Assembly: GCA_010094045.1 (NCBI GenBank)
Contig: ML986781.1
Span: forward strand, 3,201 to 67,200
DNA: 64,000 bases
Reading direction: 5' to 3'
Source of the DNA: Lojkania enalia
Lineage: Eukaryota > Ascomycota > Dothideomycetes > Pleosporales
A program made the translations under genes and the position numbers. Within the stretch, counting starts at the first letter, position 1; each line of letters opens with the position of its first letter. Shown here piece after piece: positions 11,975 to 23,309 of the stretch. The notes beneath the pieces were generated by a model. The model had not been told where the DNA came from. It searched no databases and worked only from the letters and a program-made list of their open reading frames with translations.

Positions 11975-13179
11975 AGGGGGAAAGTGGATGGGATGGAAAA
12001 GAGATTGTATGGTGGGAATTATGAAAAATGATTTTGGGATGGATTGGTGGCAACTTGGGCGTGGGATATGGACTTGAGGGCAGGTATTAAGGTCACTTCG
12101 TCTTGATTCATATCGGCTTGGCAATTTTCGAGCGTAGCGTTAGAAAATTTGCATTTTATTTAAGAATCAACAAAGGCACTAGGCTTAAATATACACAAGA
12201 GACGAAATGATGCTAGCTAGTCTAGACAATGAGTTGGTAGGTATGGGCGCCGTCTATCTCGCACCAGGAGTCTAGGTTGCGCTAGAGCGGAAGTGAAAAG
12301 CTCTGATTCTCTACCACGTCTCAGTAAACTTCAAAATCTCCATTTCGAATATTGGCGAGAACGAGTGCCTTGTTGTGCAAGCATATCCACTTTGATTAGA
12401 AGTGGCTTTAGGCGCTTATACGAAACAATTGCGGCGTAGCACCATGTGGAAGATCTGAATCTTAAGGAATCGGATTTTGAAGGCTGTACGACTATTGATA
12501 ATTTCTTTTTTCCTTTTTTTCCCCCTTTTTTAAAAAAAAATTTTTTTTTTTTTTTTTGATAGCGTTGGATGGTCCTACTTTCCGAAGTTCTCCTCAAGTG
12601 CAGTGGTTCCTCTACATTATCTATTAGTTATCTCCATGCCCAATTCTTTAGAAGGCCTCATCCCGTCTTTCTCCCTGCGCTCAGCATCCTGGGGCTTCGA
12701 AGAAAACCCAGGTATATACGGCTCGGACATCCGCATAGACAAACGTGGCACAGGTCGGGATTACTGAGGTGATTGACCTCGCAGTAGGGGGGCTGTATGT
12801 CTGGTTTTGGTTTGGTGGGATCGAGCAACTTAAGAGACGGGAGTACGCAGCGGGGATACTGTGTTCTTCTTTGTGGAGGTAGAGCTAGGAGGTCGGTGTA
12901 GACATTTGGCGTAGGTCAAGATGCTGTTAGGGCTTTGTGATCATTTTTATGATGGGGTTTTTAGGGTAGCGGGAGTGTGAAGTCACAGATTGGGAGAGTG
13001 GGCGGGAGGTAAGGGAGGCGGTGGAGAGGGCTGAGGGGAGTAGGTGTAGGGATGAGAAGGAAAATAGGGAAGTAGAGAGTATTAGTTATGAGAAAGGGGA
13101 GGGGAACCGAGGTATCAAGGATGGCACTATCACTTAGGTCGTCGAGAGAGCCGGGGCTGAGATCGATGGTGACGGTGAA
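11975..13179. other. Intergenic with homopolymer block
   Basis: No supported gene. At about 12504-12557 a run of T, then C, T, A9 and finally T forms a low-complexity block. The remainder is AT-rich and then GA-rich, with no coherent frame. Confidence 0.5.
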
Positions 13180-13489
13180 GTGTCTACGAGCCCAAAGTTC
13201 CTGAAATCGAATCCTTTACTCGAGAAGACTTACCGTGCGGAGCAATCCCCTCGAAACTACACGGCTGCGGTTCCGGCATCGCAGTTTGAGGCCCAGCATC
13301 CACGTATGTATATGCTCATACAGCGAACTCGTATTGTCCCTCGACCGATAACTACGAAATCCTCAAACGCAGAGAAGAAAGAACCTGCTACATCCAAACA
13401 ACCGCCTTATAGAATATGTATCAAATCTAGTGTTAAGAGCCGCCTCACCTTCTGTTTCCGTCGACATGCTGGCATCCTAGCGATGCATC

Positions 13490-13795
13490 TCCTTCGCGCC
13501 AAATCCCTCGACATCATTAACGGGCCTCGCGCTCGTGTCAAAATACCAGCTAGCGCAACTCTAAGCCCTAAACCGAGGGCACAAATGGGCCCAAGCCATA
13601 GTGGAAATCACAATCCATATATCCCTCGTCATCCAAATCGGCGTGACGATCATCTAGAACAATATGAGCGGGCTAGGCGAACTCGGCCATGTGGGCTAGC
13701 TGGTGCCGTTCATTATCGGTGTGGGCGGACTGCTGCTGATTCTTGGGACGCTGAGATGTGGTGGGGCGATGGACTGGGAGCTTGTTGGAAGGTGA
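13490..13795 (+). pseudogene. Decayed exon of a multi-span membrane protein
   Basis: Reading the frame that begins at 13490 gives a long, protein-like sequence with hydrophobic helices (AIVEITIHISLVIQIGVTII and LVPFIIGVGGLLLILGTL). Three in-frame stops interrupt it: TAA after YQLAQL, TAG after GVTII and TAG after GHVG. The two TAGs are explained by CAG-to-TAG changes. The ORF in the overlapping frame (from a GTG at 13180) is basic and lacks domains, so I take it to be a shadow. Upstream at 13347 another frame reads DNYEILKRREER, possibly part of the same gene after a frameshift or intron. The family is not recognised. Confidence 0.5.
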
Positions 13796-13811
13796 GGATG
13801 GAGATGATAAG

Positions 13812-15164
13812 AGGAAGTAGATGAAATAATCACAGAACGGTTCATTGAAGTATATAGGGATAGAGGATATTGTTCGAGGCCGTTGAGAAAGTGATGAAAC
13901 CACTTGAAAACAAGGAGCAGCAAGGTAGGAAGCGAAACGCGTATGAAAGTCAATGAACATATTCATGTCATAGATTCATGAGAGCACTGCTCATGTAGAG
14001 GCAAAGCGTTCGAATAAAACAGCCAGTAAATGTTAAATCGCTAAAGGAGCATGGACTCAGTTATGCAGGTCCAAATTCCGCCCCCTTCAGTCCTATCCAA
14101 GCTCCCTTCACTAGCCCGGAAATCGAATGTAAACATCTTTCAAGTCGTTTTCGGTCCGTCATCGTGGAATATCATAAACCGCTGGGTACGATTACCTGCC
14201 GAGTGTGATTGCTGTCTACATGACAGTGCAAGGAATGATGCAGCAAGAGCAGTTGTCATCGGAGTAGCAGTTGCATTTCGTCGGACCGGGTTTCGCGATC
14301 GAAGTCGTAGTCGCAGTAGAGGTGACGGACCCCCTAGTTGAGGAAGGCATTTTTAATAGACGATAACTTTGATTCAAAGGGCTACGGCGGGAGGTGTGTA
14401 GTTTAGCTTGTCGTTCTCTTAATGTGGTGCTCGAGCTAAGGCCATAAGATGTTAGTCTGTATTTCCGGAGCTAGGATTGCGGTGTACCTACGGTTTCGAG
14501 TGCGATAGAGAGCAAGCTGATAGTAGTGTGGAAAGGCTGAGAAAGATAAGAGAATGTGTGGGTGTATGTCAATGGGAGAGGCGTCGACGGCGGTCTGAAA
14601 CAAGGATGTTGCTTGGCGGCATGACGTCGCTTGTGGTGTGGACTGGTGGCTGTGTTCGCGTTGGTGTGAAGCGCATCTCCGCCAATCAGGAGCTGTCAGC
14701 TAGTCTTCAAAGCCAAGACAGGAATGAATAGTCTTCATGAGCGAATGATTGGTTGAAAGGTCGTCAATATCTTCTAATTAGCTTGCGACAGATGGAAAAA
14801 TAAACGCGATGCCAGATCATTTGATATCCGAGCCATCGTAGCTCGCAGTATGTTGATATAAGTCTTGGACTATGAAACGAAAAGTAGGTGCATCAATGGT
14901 ATGGCCAGTAGCTAAAGTCTGAGTAGGTTATATGTGGTCATATCACAACAATGTATCTATTGAGTACGTATAATCTTTCAATTCTCCTCAATGTCCCATT
15001 CTCATAAAGGGTATTGCCCAGCATATCGCAAGATATCATAATTCAAAGAGGGTATTGCACTTTCAAGCCGCAACCAACCCCGTTTCCTCATACATCTCGC
15101 CAAGTTGGCTCGCCTCTTTCATACGGAGTTTTCACCGCTGGAGCGTGTAAGCATGAATGTAGGA
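13812..15164. other. Intergenic, probably degenerate
   Basis: Short ORFs occur at 14051-14341 and 14477-14731. They have no domains and an RS-rich tail only. I do not support a gene here. Confidence 0.4.
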
Positions 15165-16425
15165 TCACGGGGCATGTATATCCTCACCATTATTATCACT
15201 AAATGGATCGTCATCATCCTCCTCTGACTCACTGTCAATCTGTGCTCTCTGCTTTCCTGCTGATGTGGTTGGCGGCATCGGGATGTTCGTAGGCCTGGGT
15301 GGCTTAGTTGGCGGGGTATCTTCGATGGTCAGGCTAGCCATTGCTGTTTCGGCACTGCTATTCGTTCGAGAATGTGATCCTTGACTGTAGTGTTGGTGTT
15401 GCTCTTCGGCTTCACTATCGCTGTCGTCATCGATGCTCTTGTCCATAATCTCGAATGCCATGAGTGCCTTGACAAGCTCATCATTGGCACTCAAGAGACT
15501 GCCAATATACTGGTCAGACTCGACTAGCTGGATATACCGTAAAATCTGGCGCCGGATAAGTTTACATGTTTCGAAGCGCTGCATGACTTCCGGGATGTCG
15601 CTAATACGCTGCTCCTCACGATTGACTAGCTGAAGAGCGTTCATCAATTGCGTGCTAGCTACTTGAGCAGAAGCCATGGCTTCCAGCATTGTATGCTTCT
15701 CTTTGTCGAGGTTGAATGGCTTGCCCCGGTTCTTCTTATCCTTCTTATCCTTCTTGAAGATTGACGAACTCGGTAGCGGAGCTGCGCCAAGCGCTATCGG
15801 CTTCCCGGAGGTGGAGGCCTGAGGAAATTGCCCAGGGGGGGGCCCTTGCCTGGTGGTCGTTGGGGAGGTTGGGGGCGAGGTAGCATTTTCGCGTTCGGCC
15901 TCGGCATCGTTCTCGCGAACGACTCTAGACTGATGCGGCTGGGGCCGTTTCGTATGCGGGAGTTGTTTATATAGCACTGCAATTCGTTCAAGGCCTGGCG
16001 TCCCTTTGTATGCCACTGCCCACTGCCGGAATAGGACGTTGCACTTTTGGCGGACTTCAGCGTCAACCATGTCGTCTCTGGCCATTAGTCGTAACCGCTC
16101 TAGTAAAGGTTCGTCGGCACACTGCTTTTGGAATCTCGATCCGGCGTTTTGAATTAGGCCATCCAGGATAATAAGGGCGCGGAGCTGGCGGTGCATGTTT
16201 CCATACTTGCTAAATCCAGATCAGACCAACGAGCATGACCCAGAGCTTGGACGCATACAGCTTCTTTCGAATGGCTCGAGCGGCTTCGGTTGGACCAGAC
16301 TCTTGGATCCTGATGACCTCGATGAGATCAACTAGTCCGCCGAGATCGTTCTCCTCGTATTGCTCGCTTGTTAAGCGATCGATTTGAACGGTCACGGCGG
16401 AGTATGGCTTCTTCTGTTTGCACAT
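15165..16425 (-). CDS. LSB5: Lsb5-like VHS/GAT endocytic adaptor (403 aa)
   Basis: Two exons, 16425-16259 and 16209-15165, are joined across a 49-nt intron (GTATGC...TTTAG) to give 403 aa. The N-terminal VHS domain (about residues 5-145) shows KKPYSAVTVQIDRLTSEQY, RAIRKKLKYGN across the splice, RALIILDGLIQNAG and CNVLFRQWAVAY. A GAT-like helical region follows (KHTMLEAMASAQVASTQLMN through SDQYIGSLLSANDELVKALM, about residues 230-310). An acidic tail ends SESEEDDDDPFSDNNGED. In yeast Lsb5 binds the WASP homologue Las17, actin regulators, Arf3 and ubiquitin, and acts in endocytosis. The start is uncertain. The ATG at 16425 gives MCKQKKPYSA, but ATGCCT at 16862-16857 directly followed by GTAAGC could be a two-codon first exon spliced to AAGAAGCC at 16414, giving MPKKPYSA. 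Confidence 0.88.
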
Positions 16426-17908
16426 CCAGGATTTCAGCGATGCCCGCAGATGTGTAATTGTGTATTTGCGGCGACAGTAGGAAAGGAAACATATAGGGCA
16501 GGGGTTTTCAAAAATGGTTAGGTTTTCATAATTGGAGCTAGGTTTATGACGATGGATGAATCTGCGAGGCGGCTTCTTGGATTTGACAAGAGTCACAGAA
16601 ACAGAGGGTTTCTCTTTCTCTCTATAGAGGGGGGCTTCTGGAGACTCAGAGCGTGTGACACAACTATAGTACGATGGTGGAGGGGGATTCTTCCAACCAT
16701 TTAATAATGGCTGGTTGACTGAATGAAGGTGTGCACTAGTTATAACCATGATAGGGATAGGAAGCAATAAAAACAGGGAAGAGGATAATGGATGGAAAAG
16801 GACAGTGGTGAAACGAGAGGTACATGATGAATATATGAGATGGCGGGCTAGCTTACAGGCATGATGATGGATGCTGAAAATATCTAGGCCTAACCGCAGT
16901 AGTTGCTAATTATGAAACTGCTGGGTGCCGTCTACGTCCGGTTGGAAGGGGTAACTTCTGTTAACTGGTGGTGAATCAGATAATGACCAAATACGGACCG
17001 GACGACTACATGAAGGCGGCGGCTTAGCTCACCAGCTCAGACTATTAGGTGAGGTCAGAAGACGTGGAGGGGGAAGCTGGTCGTTCCGGAGGGGAGCCGG
17101 AGTTACATACCTCGAAGGACGCCTCTCGAGCTCTTAGGTCGGACTGCGCGGATACTCGCAGAAAAGAGACTACAGTCAAGAGAATAGGAGAGAATGAGTT
17201 GACAAATTCAGAGAAGGGTTGTGAGGATATTTCAACTTCCCATTAGATTGGTGAGGCTGTATGTCTTTCAACCTTAGTCTTTGATTGCAGCTCACGCGGG
17301 GTGGCGGGGTGATGTTTGCCAAGTGACGCTCGGACCAGTGATACCCTACAGCTCTCATTCACTCGAGCTCCTTCCGCTTCACTCGCACGCTATTACTTCT
17401 AACAACGACTTCTTCCCCCGGTCCAGTCGCTTTTCGCCGACCCCATGTCGCATTACCATTTTTGGGACATTGAGGGGGTGAGAGAGCAGGGAGTCGGTGA
17501 CAGCGCGTGAGCAGCCAGCCCAGCACGCTTTTCCCGTCTCTATTTAGATCTACTCCACCAATGAACAGCCAACTTCCCATCTATATAGCCTCGTCTGACT
17601 AACTCGACGTCTAGCCTTTCACCTGTACTTCCTAACCTCACTGCTGTGAACAACTCGGGGTTAGGCCATCAATCCCCGCAGCCGCCTTCGGTCGTCACGA
17701 GTAAGATCACCCAGGCAGTTAGACCCAACGAGCGTTCAAGAGCGCGGAGTCGCACTATCGCGCAGTATCTCGGACTGGGCCCCGAGATACAGTGTTCGTC
17801 ATCCTACTCTTCCAGCTCGGAACCACCTGTACCATACACAGCACGCAAAACTATAGGTACCACCATGGGGGAAGGAAAAGGGAGGTCACGAACAAGGGGA
17901 ACAAGGGA
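16426..17908. promoter_or_regulatory. Divergent intergenic region
   Basis: The gap lies between the divergent LSB5 and the gene starting at 17909. Part of it may be an intron of LSB5 (see that entry). A GTG-initiated ORF at 17646-17912 has no ATG and no domain. Whether it is a 5' exon of the next gene is unclear, because no clean splice joins it. Confidence 0.4.
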
Positions 17909-19309
17909 ATGAACATACAGGCTAATATCAGAGATACAGTACAGCGGCGCGTGGCTGGCGGCTTTCGAGTAACGAAGTCAGCAGTGAAGCAATCCCCAAC
18001 GCCTAAAAAAGTAGTCCAGACTACCTTGGCAGCAACTACACAAGTCGATCACGCCCAATGCACATCCTCAAATCTTTCCGGCAACCATTTGCAGGGCCCT
18101 ACTCAGGCCCGATTAGAGCCTTCACTGCCATGCCATCCGCCATGCAACTGGTGGACGGTTTCTTCGAGGATAATAGTTCCTAGTAGCACATTGCCAGGGC
18201 AGGGAAATGATATGAAGGTGCAGCAGCAAATGCAAGGGCCGGCTCTAACTACCACTATATCTCAGACACGTAAAACCAACACTCCCTCCATAAAAGACCA
18301 ACAGCATGATCTGGAGCAGGAGACGGTGATATCGACCTCAACAGCGTTAAGAGACTCGTGTGAAGCAGCTGTCGAAGTGAATAATGCTCTCTCCTTGGAT
18401 AACACTGAAGACTTCAGCTCCCTTCTGGGCGACACTGATAGTGGAGAAACTATAATCGCAGCTCCTCATGATATCTCGCATTCGGACACTCCTGTTGCTG
18501 CTGTGGTTGAGGATGCGACCGAAGAATTTGATAATGGCATTGATGAACTGCTTACTGCTATCGACTTCGATAGCTTTTCTGGCAATGACCTCCCAGCTTC
18601 TAGTCAATATCATTGCTCTGATACAGAACTACTACGCCAAGAGCAGAGTATGCCTGACTCCGACTACGATGTTTTTGATGAAGGACTCAACGATGAAGAT
18701 CTTCTGATGGTCATACCCGAGTTGACTAACTATTCCTCTTCGTCTAGCACCGTGGACACGAATATAGCCCCCCAGTTTTTAGTTCCATATGTATCACCAG
18801 TCTTGCAGAATCCTCGTCCTCGGGACCAACTCGTCAACCTAATGGAGCCGGTGGACCGGGCGCCTATTGTACGGCCGCCCTTCCCTTTGCTAGTACGGGA
18901 TCGCTCTCCTGTCATTGGACTTAGTCCTGACATGCTATTGCGAACGTGTTTTCGAGTTGGAGAAGCCATCAATGCTGGCTGTTCTGCAGTCCGCAATGGA
19001 AAGAATGTGATCTTGGAACTTTATGCCAAGGTCAGATCTTCACATCGGGACAATTCTAAGCAGAACTTCGTTTTCTGCGACATTTATCACAACAAGCCGC
19101 CGTACATTAATGCAGCGTATGATGTGGCAATCTGGAAGTCTGTTGAGCTGTTCAATTACGATAGTGGCAGGCTCTTGCAAGAAGGAAGGATTTGCCGTTG
19201 TATCGGAAGAATGAAGCGCACCGGAAATGTCTGGGAAATGACCGTCATGAACATTTGGGAGGCCACGTGGGAGGATATATCGTGGACTGAAGGCATCGTC
19301 AACTCGTGA
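17909..19309 (+). CDS. Protein of unknown function with a conserved-looking C-terminal module (466 aa)
   Basis: The frame is open upstream to 17792, but the first ATG is at 17909, giving 466 aa. Residues 1-330 are low-complexity and acidic, rich in Ser/Thr/Asp (DSDYDVFDEGLNDEDLLMVIPEL), and probably disordered. The last 130 residues look folded: LRTCFRVGEAINAGCSAVRN, VILELYAKVRSS, FVFCDIYHNKPPYI, GRLLQEGRICRCIGRMKR and WEMTVMNIWEATWEDISW. The alternating strands with a central RICRCIG are reminiscent of an OB-fold or SH3-like barrel, which is inference only. I do not recognise the family. A spliced 5' exon cannot be excluded. Confidence 0.7.
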   Translation: MNIQANIRDTVQRRVAGGFRVTKSAVKQSPTPKKVVQTTLAATTQVDHAQCTSSNLSGNHLQGPTQARLEPSLPCHPPCNWWTVSSRIIVPSSTLPGQGNDMKVQQQMQGPALTTTISQTRKTNTPSIKDQQHDLEQETVISTSTALRDSCEAAVEVNNALSLDNTEDFSSLLGDTDSGETIIAAPHDISHSDTPVAAVVEDATEEFDNGIDELLTAIDFDSFSGNDLPASSQYHCSDTELLRQEQSMPDSDYDVFDEGLNDEDLLMVIPELTNYSSSSSTVDTNIAPQFLVPYVSPVLQNPRPRDQLVNLMEPVDRAPIVRPPFPLLVRDRSPVIGLSPDMLLRTCFRVGEAINAGCSAVRNGKNVILELYAKVRSSHRDNSKQNFVFCDIYHNKPPYINAAYDVAIWKSVELFNYDSGRLLQEGRICRCIGRMKRTGNVWEMTVMNIWEATWEDISWTEGIVNS

Positions 19310-19926
19310 TAGCAGCAAAGGAATTGATGTGTGGATAAACTATTGATATGTTGATGATGTACATAGATTCAACTTGACACGATGCTACGATGGACTAGAT
19401 TTATGCGTTATAGCCGCGTGGAGGCTATTTTGTTTGGCACGAGACACCTAAGGAGATCCATTGTGGTATGAGTTTTCAAAGGGCAAGAGAACGTTAACCA
19501 TGTTTATCGCTAATGCTTGTCTACCTGTCTAAGCCTGCGCAAAGTTGGTGGCTTAGGCTATTATAGCATGGTTCTCGGCTTAGGGGACCCATTGAATGAT
19601 ACACATTTAATTAAAACCTGATAAACTACTCAAGTTCTGCAAATAACTAGTAATTGTATAATTTGCGCCTAAACGCTTCAAAAAGTTTCTGGAATATTTA
19701 GTTGCAGCCCAAGAGCTTTGATTTAGTCACGTGATATCGATGAACTTAATGGAGCAAGGATTAGGGCGCCCCCGCTCCATTCACTTTCAGCTCCATCATG
19801 AGACGCCAGTCGGGTGAAACAGTCACACAAATCGTGCCGCCCTCTGGACATGTTCAATTCCCGCTATTACCCCCTTCGAAGGTCCATTCCGCCTACACAC
19901 CTAGATGAGGTCGTGATTTCAACCGT
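19310..19926. other. Intergenic
   Basis: An AT-rich 3' flank is followed by the promoter of the next gene. No ORF or RNA gene was recognised. Confidence 0.5.
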
Positions 19927-21942
19927 ATGATGCCCGACTTACAAGTTCCGGCCGTCGAGGCTATGATCGGAAGTCGCCTAGCAAGCCAAAGAGCCTCTAA
20001 CGAAGAACGCGACGGAGCGGATGCCAGATCCCAATCTTCGATCAAGACTCCTCAAAAATCGCCGAAAGCACGTTCGCTCTCAGACAGTACGCCGCAGCTC
20101 TCGCCCTCGCCCAAATTCCGCGAACCGCACCGCACGTCGAAAGATGACCACACCATCATTGCGAGCCCGCGCACTCCCAGGAGACCGGATCTCTTGTCCA
20201 GAGGTCTATCTTTACAGATGCCTCCTCGAGAGATGCCAATGCCCAGTCCTGCTCACTTCGCAGCACGCGTTCCGCTCTCTCCGCAGCTAGATTCCCGAAA
20301 TACTTACGCCTCTCCAGCTTCTCTCCTGCCACGTCGATCGAGAGGCGCCGAATTCTCAAGAGCTTGTACCAATCTTCATCACTCCACCCTTGCCGACCAG
20401 TCGTCACCCGATTCTTCGCCGACCATCACACAGAAGGGGTTAAATATACCCTCCAGGAAGTCGCGATCTAACTCCATGATCCTCGACTCACCTAATGTGA
20501 ACATGCACTCTGCGTGGGGAAATGGCGATAGAACAGCAGCATCCAGCTCTGTCGGTAGCATAAACATGCTCGGTTCCGATGACTCTAGTAGCTCCTCTGA
20601 CGAGGGCGATCTCATGGATCCAGACGATAACGACGATCCAATGCTCATGACCCCACAGGCAATGAAGTCGGGTAATGCACCGTTTGGGGGACCGCCTCTA
20701 GGCAATAACCCTGGCCCATGGCCGAACATGTTCTCTCTAGGAGGGCTTCCTAACTTCATGAGTATACAGAGAGCGCGCCTGCGCAAAGGACGGAGCAGGA
20801 AAAGCTCGAGCTCAGCAAGTGGCCACAGCTCAATGGCGAGCCCCGGACCTGGCTCACCGCCGAACGGAAAGAGCGAGGGCTATTTTGCGAGGGAAGCTGT
20901 GATACGCAAGGCGGGATCTCGACGGGAGAGCCTCTCGCTCTTCACAAATGACCTCCACATATCTTCGGGAAACGATAGCGGAGATGAAGCCGTGCTCATG
21001 CCGCAAACACCCGGCGTTGTCCGCAGGCCAGTCACGCGACGTGGTAACTTACTTGTAAGTAACTTGGAACTCTTAAGAGTTGTGAAGTGTTGCTGATGTC
21101 CTCAGCCGAAATCAAGACAATTTGGGCGAATTAAAGCCGAGTTGCTTGAAGAATCTGCCCCTATCGACAGCGAGTTCCGCCGTGAAGCAGAGATCATACG
21201 CCAAGTACGCGAAAGCGATACCGACCTCGAGCGACCATCTGCCACCGCCCAATCATCCCCTTCGTTGCTCCCCACTGTGCCGGGCTTAGATGGGCCTTTG
21301 GAAGGCGTGCCAGAAGAAGGCAGCGAGAGTAATATGAGTCTTGATAGCTCAACGGCTAAGGGACTATTTGCTGCCTTCAATATCGGCGCTGCAAGGAATT
21401 CAAATGGCAGAGGTTATTGGAATCAAGATGGCCCAGCACAGACGCCCCCACCAACCTTTCCCCGCGCTGGATCATCGGCCATCAGCGAGGATGTGAACAT
21501 GGACTCTCCGTCGATCTCATCTTCCACATCAACCAACCCTGTCGCAGCCCCAGACCAAATTGTCAATTCAGCATGGATGTCTAGATCATCAACACCCCAG
21601 CCGCTTGTCCCACCGACTGCCGCTGAGGGACTGAAGAAATCGAATAAGCGACGCAGAGATGATGATCTTGATGGTAGTTCAATAAAGAGGCGAGCCGTTT
21701 CACCAGGCGTGAGCGTGCAGAACAGCCCTATACTGTCCCAATCCCCAGCCCAAAGAGATGGAAGCTTATGGGGCACGACGCCGAAGATTAGCAGAGAGAG
21801 TTCTGGAGGAGGCCATGCTGCTGGTGAGAGATCGAATAGTGGAGGAAGCATGAGTATGACGCCGTCCCTCGGCCCGAAGAGAATCGGCCTACAGGGAATG
21901 ACAGATACTAATGATGGGTTCATGAAGATGAGTATCGAGTAG
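19927..21942 (+). CDS. Ser/Pro-rich, probably phosphorylated protein of unknown function (654 aa)
   Basis: Exons 19927-21054 and 21106-21942 join in frame across a 51-nt intron (GTAAGT...CTCAG) to give 654 aa. Most of the protein is Ser/Pro-rich with many SP/TP sites (TPQKSPKARS, TPQLSPSPKF, ASPRTPRRPD), typical of a proline-directed kinase substrate. Just after the splice there is a compact charged block: PKSRQFGRIKAELLEES, then PIDSEFRREAEIIRQVRESD. It looks like a conserved motif. The middle has an acidic cluster (DDSSSSSDEGDLMDPDDNDD) and a bipartite basic stretch (KKSNKRRRDDDLDGSSIKRR) that could be a nuclear signal. The C-terminus PKRIGLQGMTD...MKMSIE also looks constrained. I do not recognise the family. 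A nuclear, cell-cycle-regulated role is inference. Confidence 0.85.
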
Positions 21943-22194
21943 TTTTCTTCGATTCCTTGTAATGCGCTTTGGCTTTGCATTCAAGCGAGGCGTTTGGTGC
22001 GGTGGTATTTAGATAGCCCGAATTGGGGTTTCGGCTTGTGACGGCCATATATGCTTGCGAGTATCACAATAGTGAAATCATAGTCTAATTAATTTTACGA
22101 ACAAGTCATTGCTCGCCTCCAAAATTTAGTAATCATCACCTGTACTAAGGTCGTGAACCCTTGCGGACCGAACCCCTCGCCAAGACCTTCCCCC

Positions 22195-23309
22195 ATGTCT
22201 CAGCTTCAACCTCCGACTGAGCCTGATCAGCACCTAACAGCCTCTCCCGCAGAACATCACGCTAACCTTGTCCACCCCCAATCTCCGAAGATGTCCAGAA
22301 CAGCCGCCTTAGCATCATTTGTGGAAAGCACCCCTCCAGGCGAGGTACGAGGTGTCCCATGCTCCTGTCCTGTTATTGTACATACTAACATCGCGCAGCT
22401 CACTGATGTTACGAAAGGTATGCAGTGTTGCTCTCTGGCCCAAATCGCTCGTCCCTATGAACTCGAGGCTATAGTATGCATGTCGACAGCTACTAATATT
22501 CTAAAGCTATTAAATCTATCCTTGGTGACGAATCTATACAGAACGAGCTTACGCCAGCGTTTGAGAAATACAATGAAGAGCAATTTGCGACAGTGAAACT
22601 ACCTGGAAACAGCGAAGAAGTCATTGTCAGCTCGTATAATTCATTAGGTGGCAGTCGGTACTATGACGTCGAAAGCCAGAGCGCCTTTGACTTCGACCAC
22701 AGCACGCAGAAAGCAAGCAAAGTGCAATCATACGTGTTAGATTCGAACCATGCGGATTTAGTGTATGTGCTCTAAGATCTGTATTAGGGGTCGCAAGGCT
22801 AATTGGACAATGTGGCACACAGCAAGAACCTCGTCAAGAGCTTAAGTACCCACACATCAGAGCATTACCCAAAATCAAGTCTCGGCGTCTATCCCACAGA
22901 AGACGATACCCAGATTGCCATCATCACAGTCGCAAGCAAATACTCGCCCTCGAACTTCTGGAACGGTCGCTGGCGCTCGTCCTACATATACAACCCCTTC
23001 TCCGGCTCTATAACCGGCTCCATCAAGGTCGACGTGCATTACTACGAAGATGGCAACGTTCGCCTCCTCACAAATAAGGATATCTCTGTTTCAGTTGGAT
23101 CAGGTGCAACTGCGTCGGAAATCATAAGGCAGATTGCAACTGCCGAGAAGAAATACCAAGAGGACCTGAACAAGGCGTTCGGCAGTCTATCAGAGGGTGC
23201 GTTCAAGGCCTTGAGAAGGCAGCTCCCTGTTACGAGGCAAAAAGTCGAATGGGAGAAGATCAGTGGGTATAGACTTGGGCAAGATATTGGTGGTGGTAGA
23301 TCAAGGTGA
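22195..23309 (+). CDS. CAP1: F-actin-capping protein subunit alpha (303 aa)
   Basis: Exons 22195-22344, 22399-22417 (19 nt), 22507-22762 and 22823-23309 join in frame to 303 aa. Hallmarks of CapZ alpha are clear: FVESTPPGE, AFEKYNEEQF, DVESQSAFDFDHSTQKAS, NFWNGRWRSSYIY, VDVHYYEDGNVRL, and the C-terminal EGAFKALRRQLPVTRQK with GYRLGQDIGGGRSR. The protein forms a heterodimer with the beta subunit, caps actin barbed ends and limits filament growth in cortical patches. The first ATG adds a 32-residue leader; the second ATG at 22291 (MSRTAALASFVES) matches the usual start of the family and may be the true one. The protein ends directly at the TGA at 23307-23309. Confidence 0.93.

Noticed and set aside
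13180..13824. 214-aa plus-strand ORF
   Set aside because: It starts with GTG, is strongly basic and lacks domains, while another frame shows membrane helices interrupted by stops.
17646..17912. 88-aa ORF upstream of the 466-aa gene as a first exon
   Set aside because: It begins with GTG, ends at a TGA and no convincing GT-AG pair joins it in frame to the next ORF.
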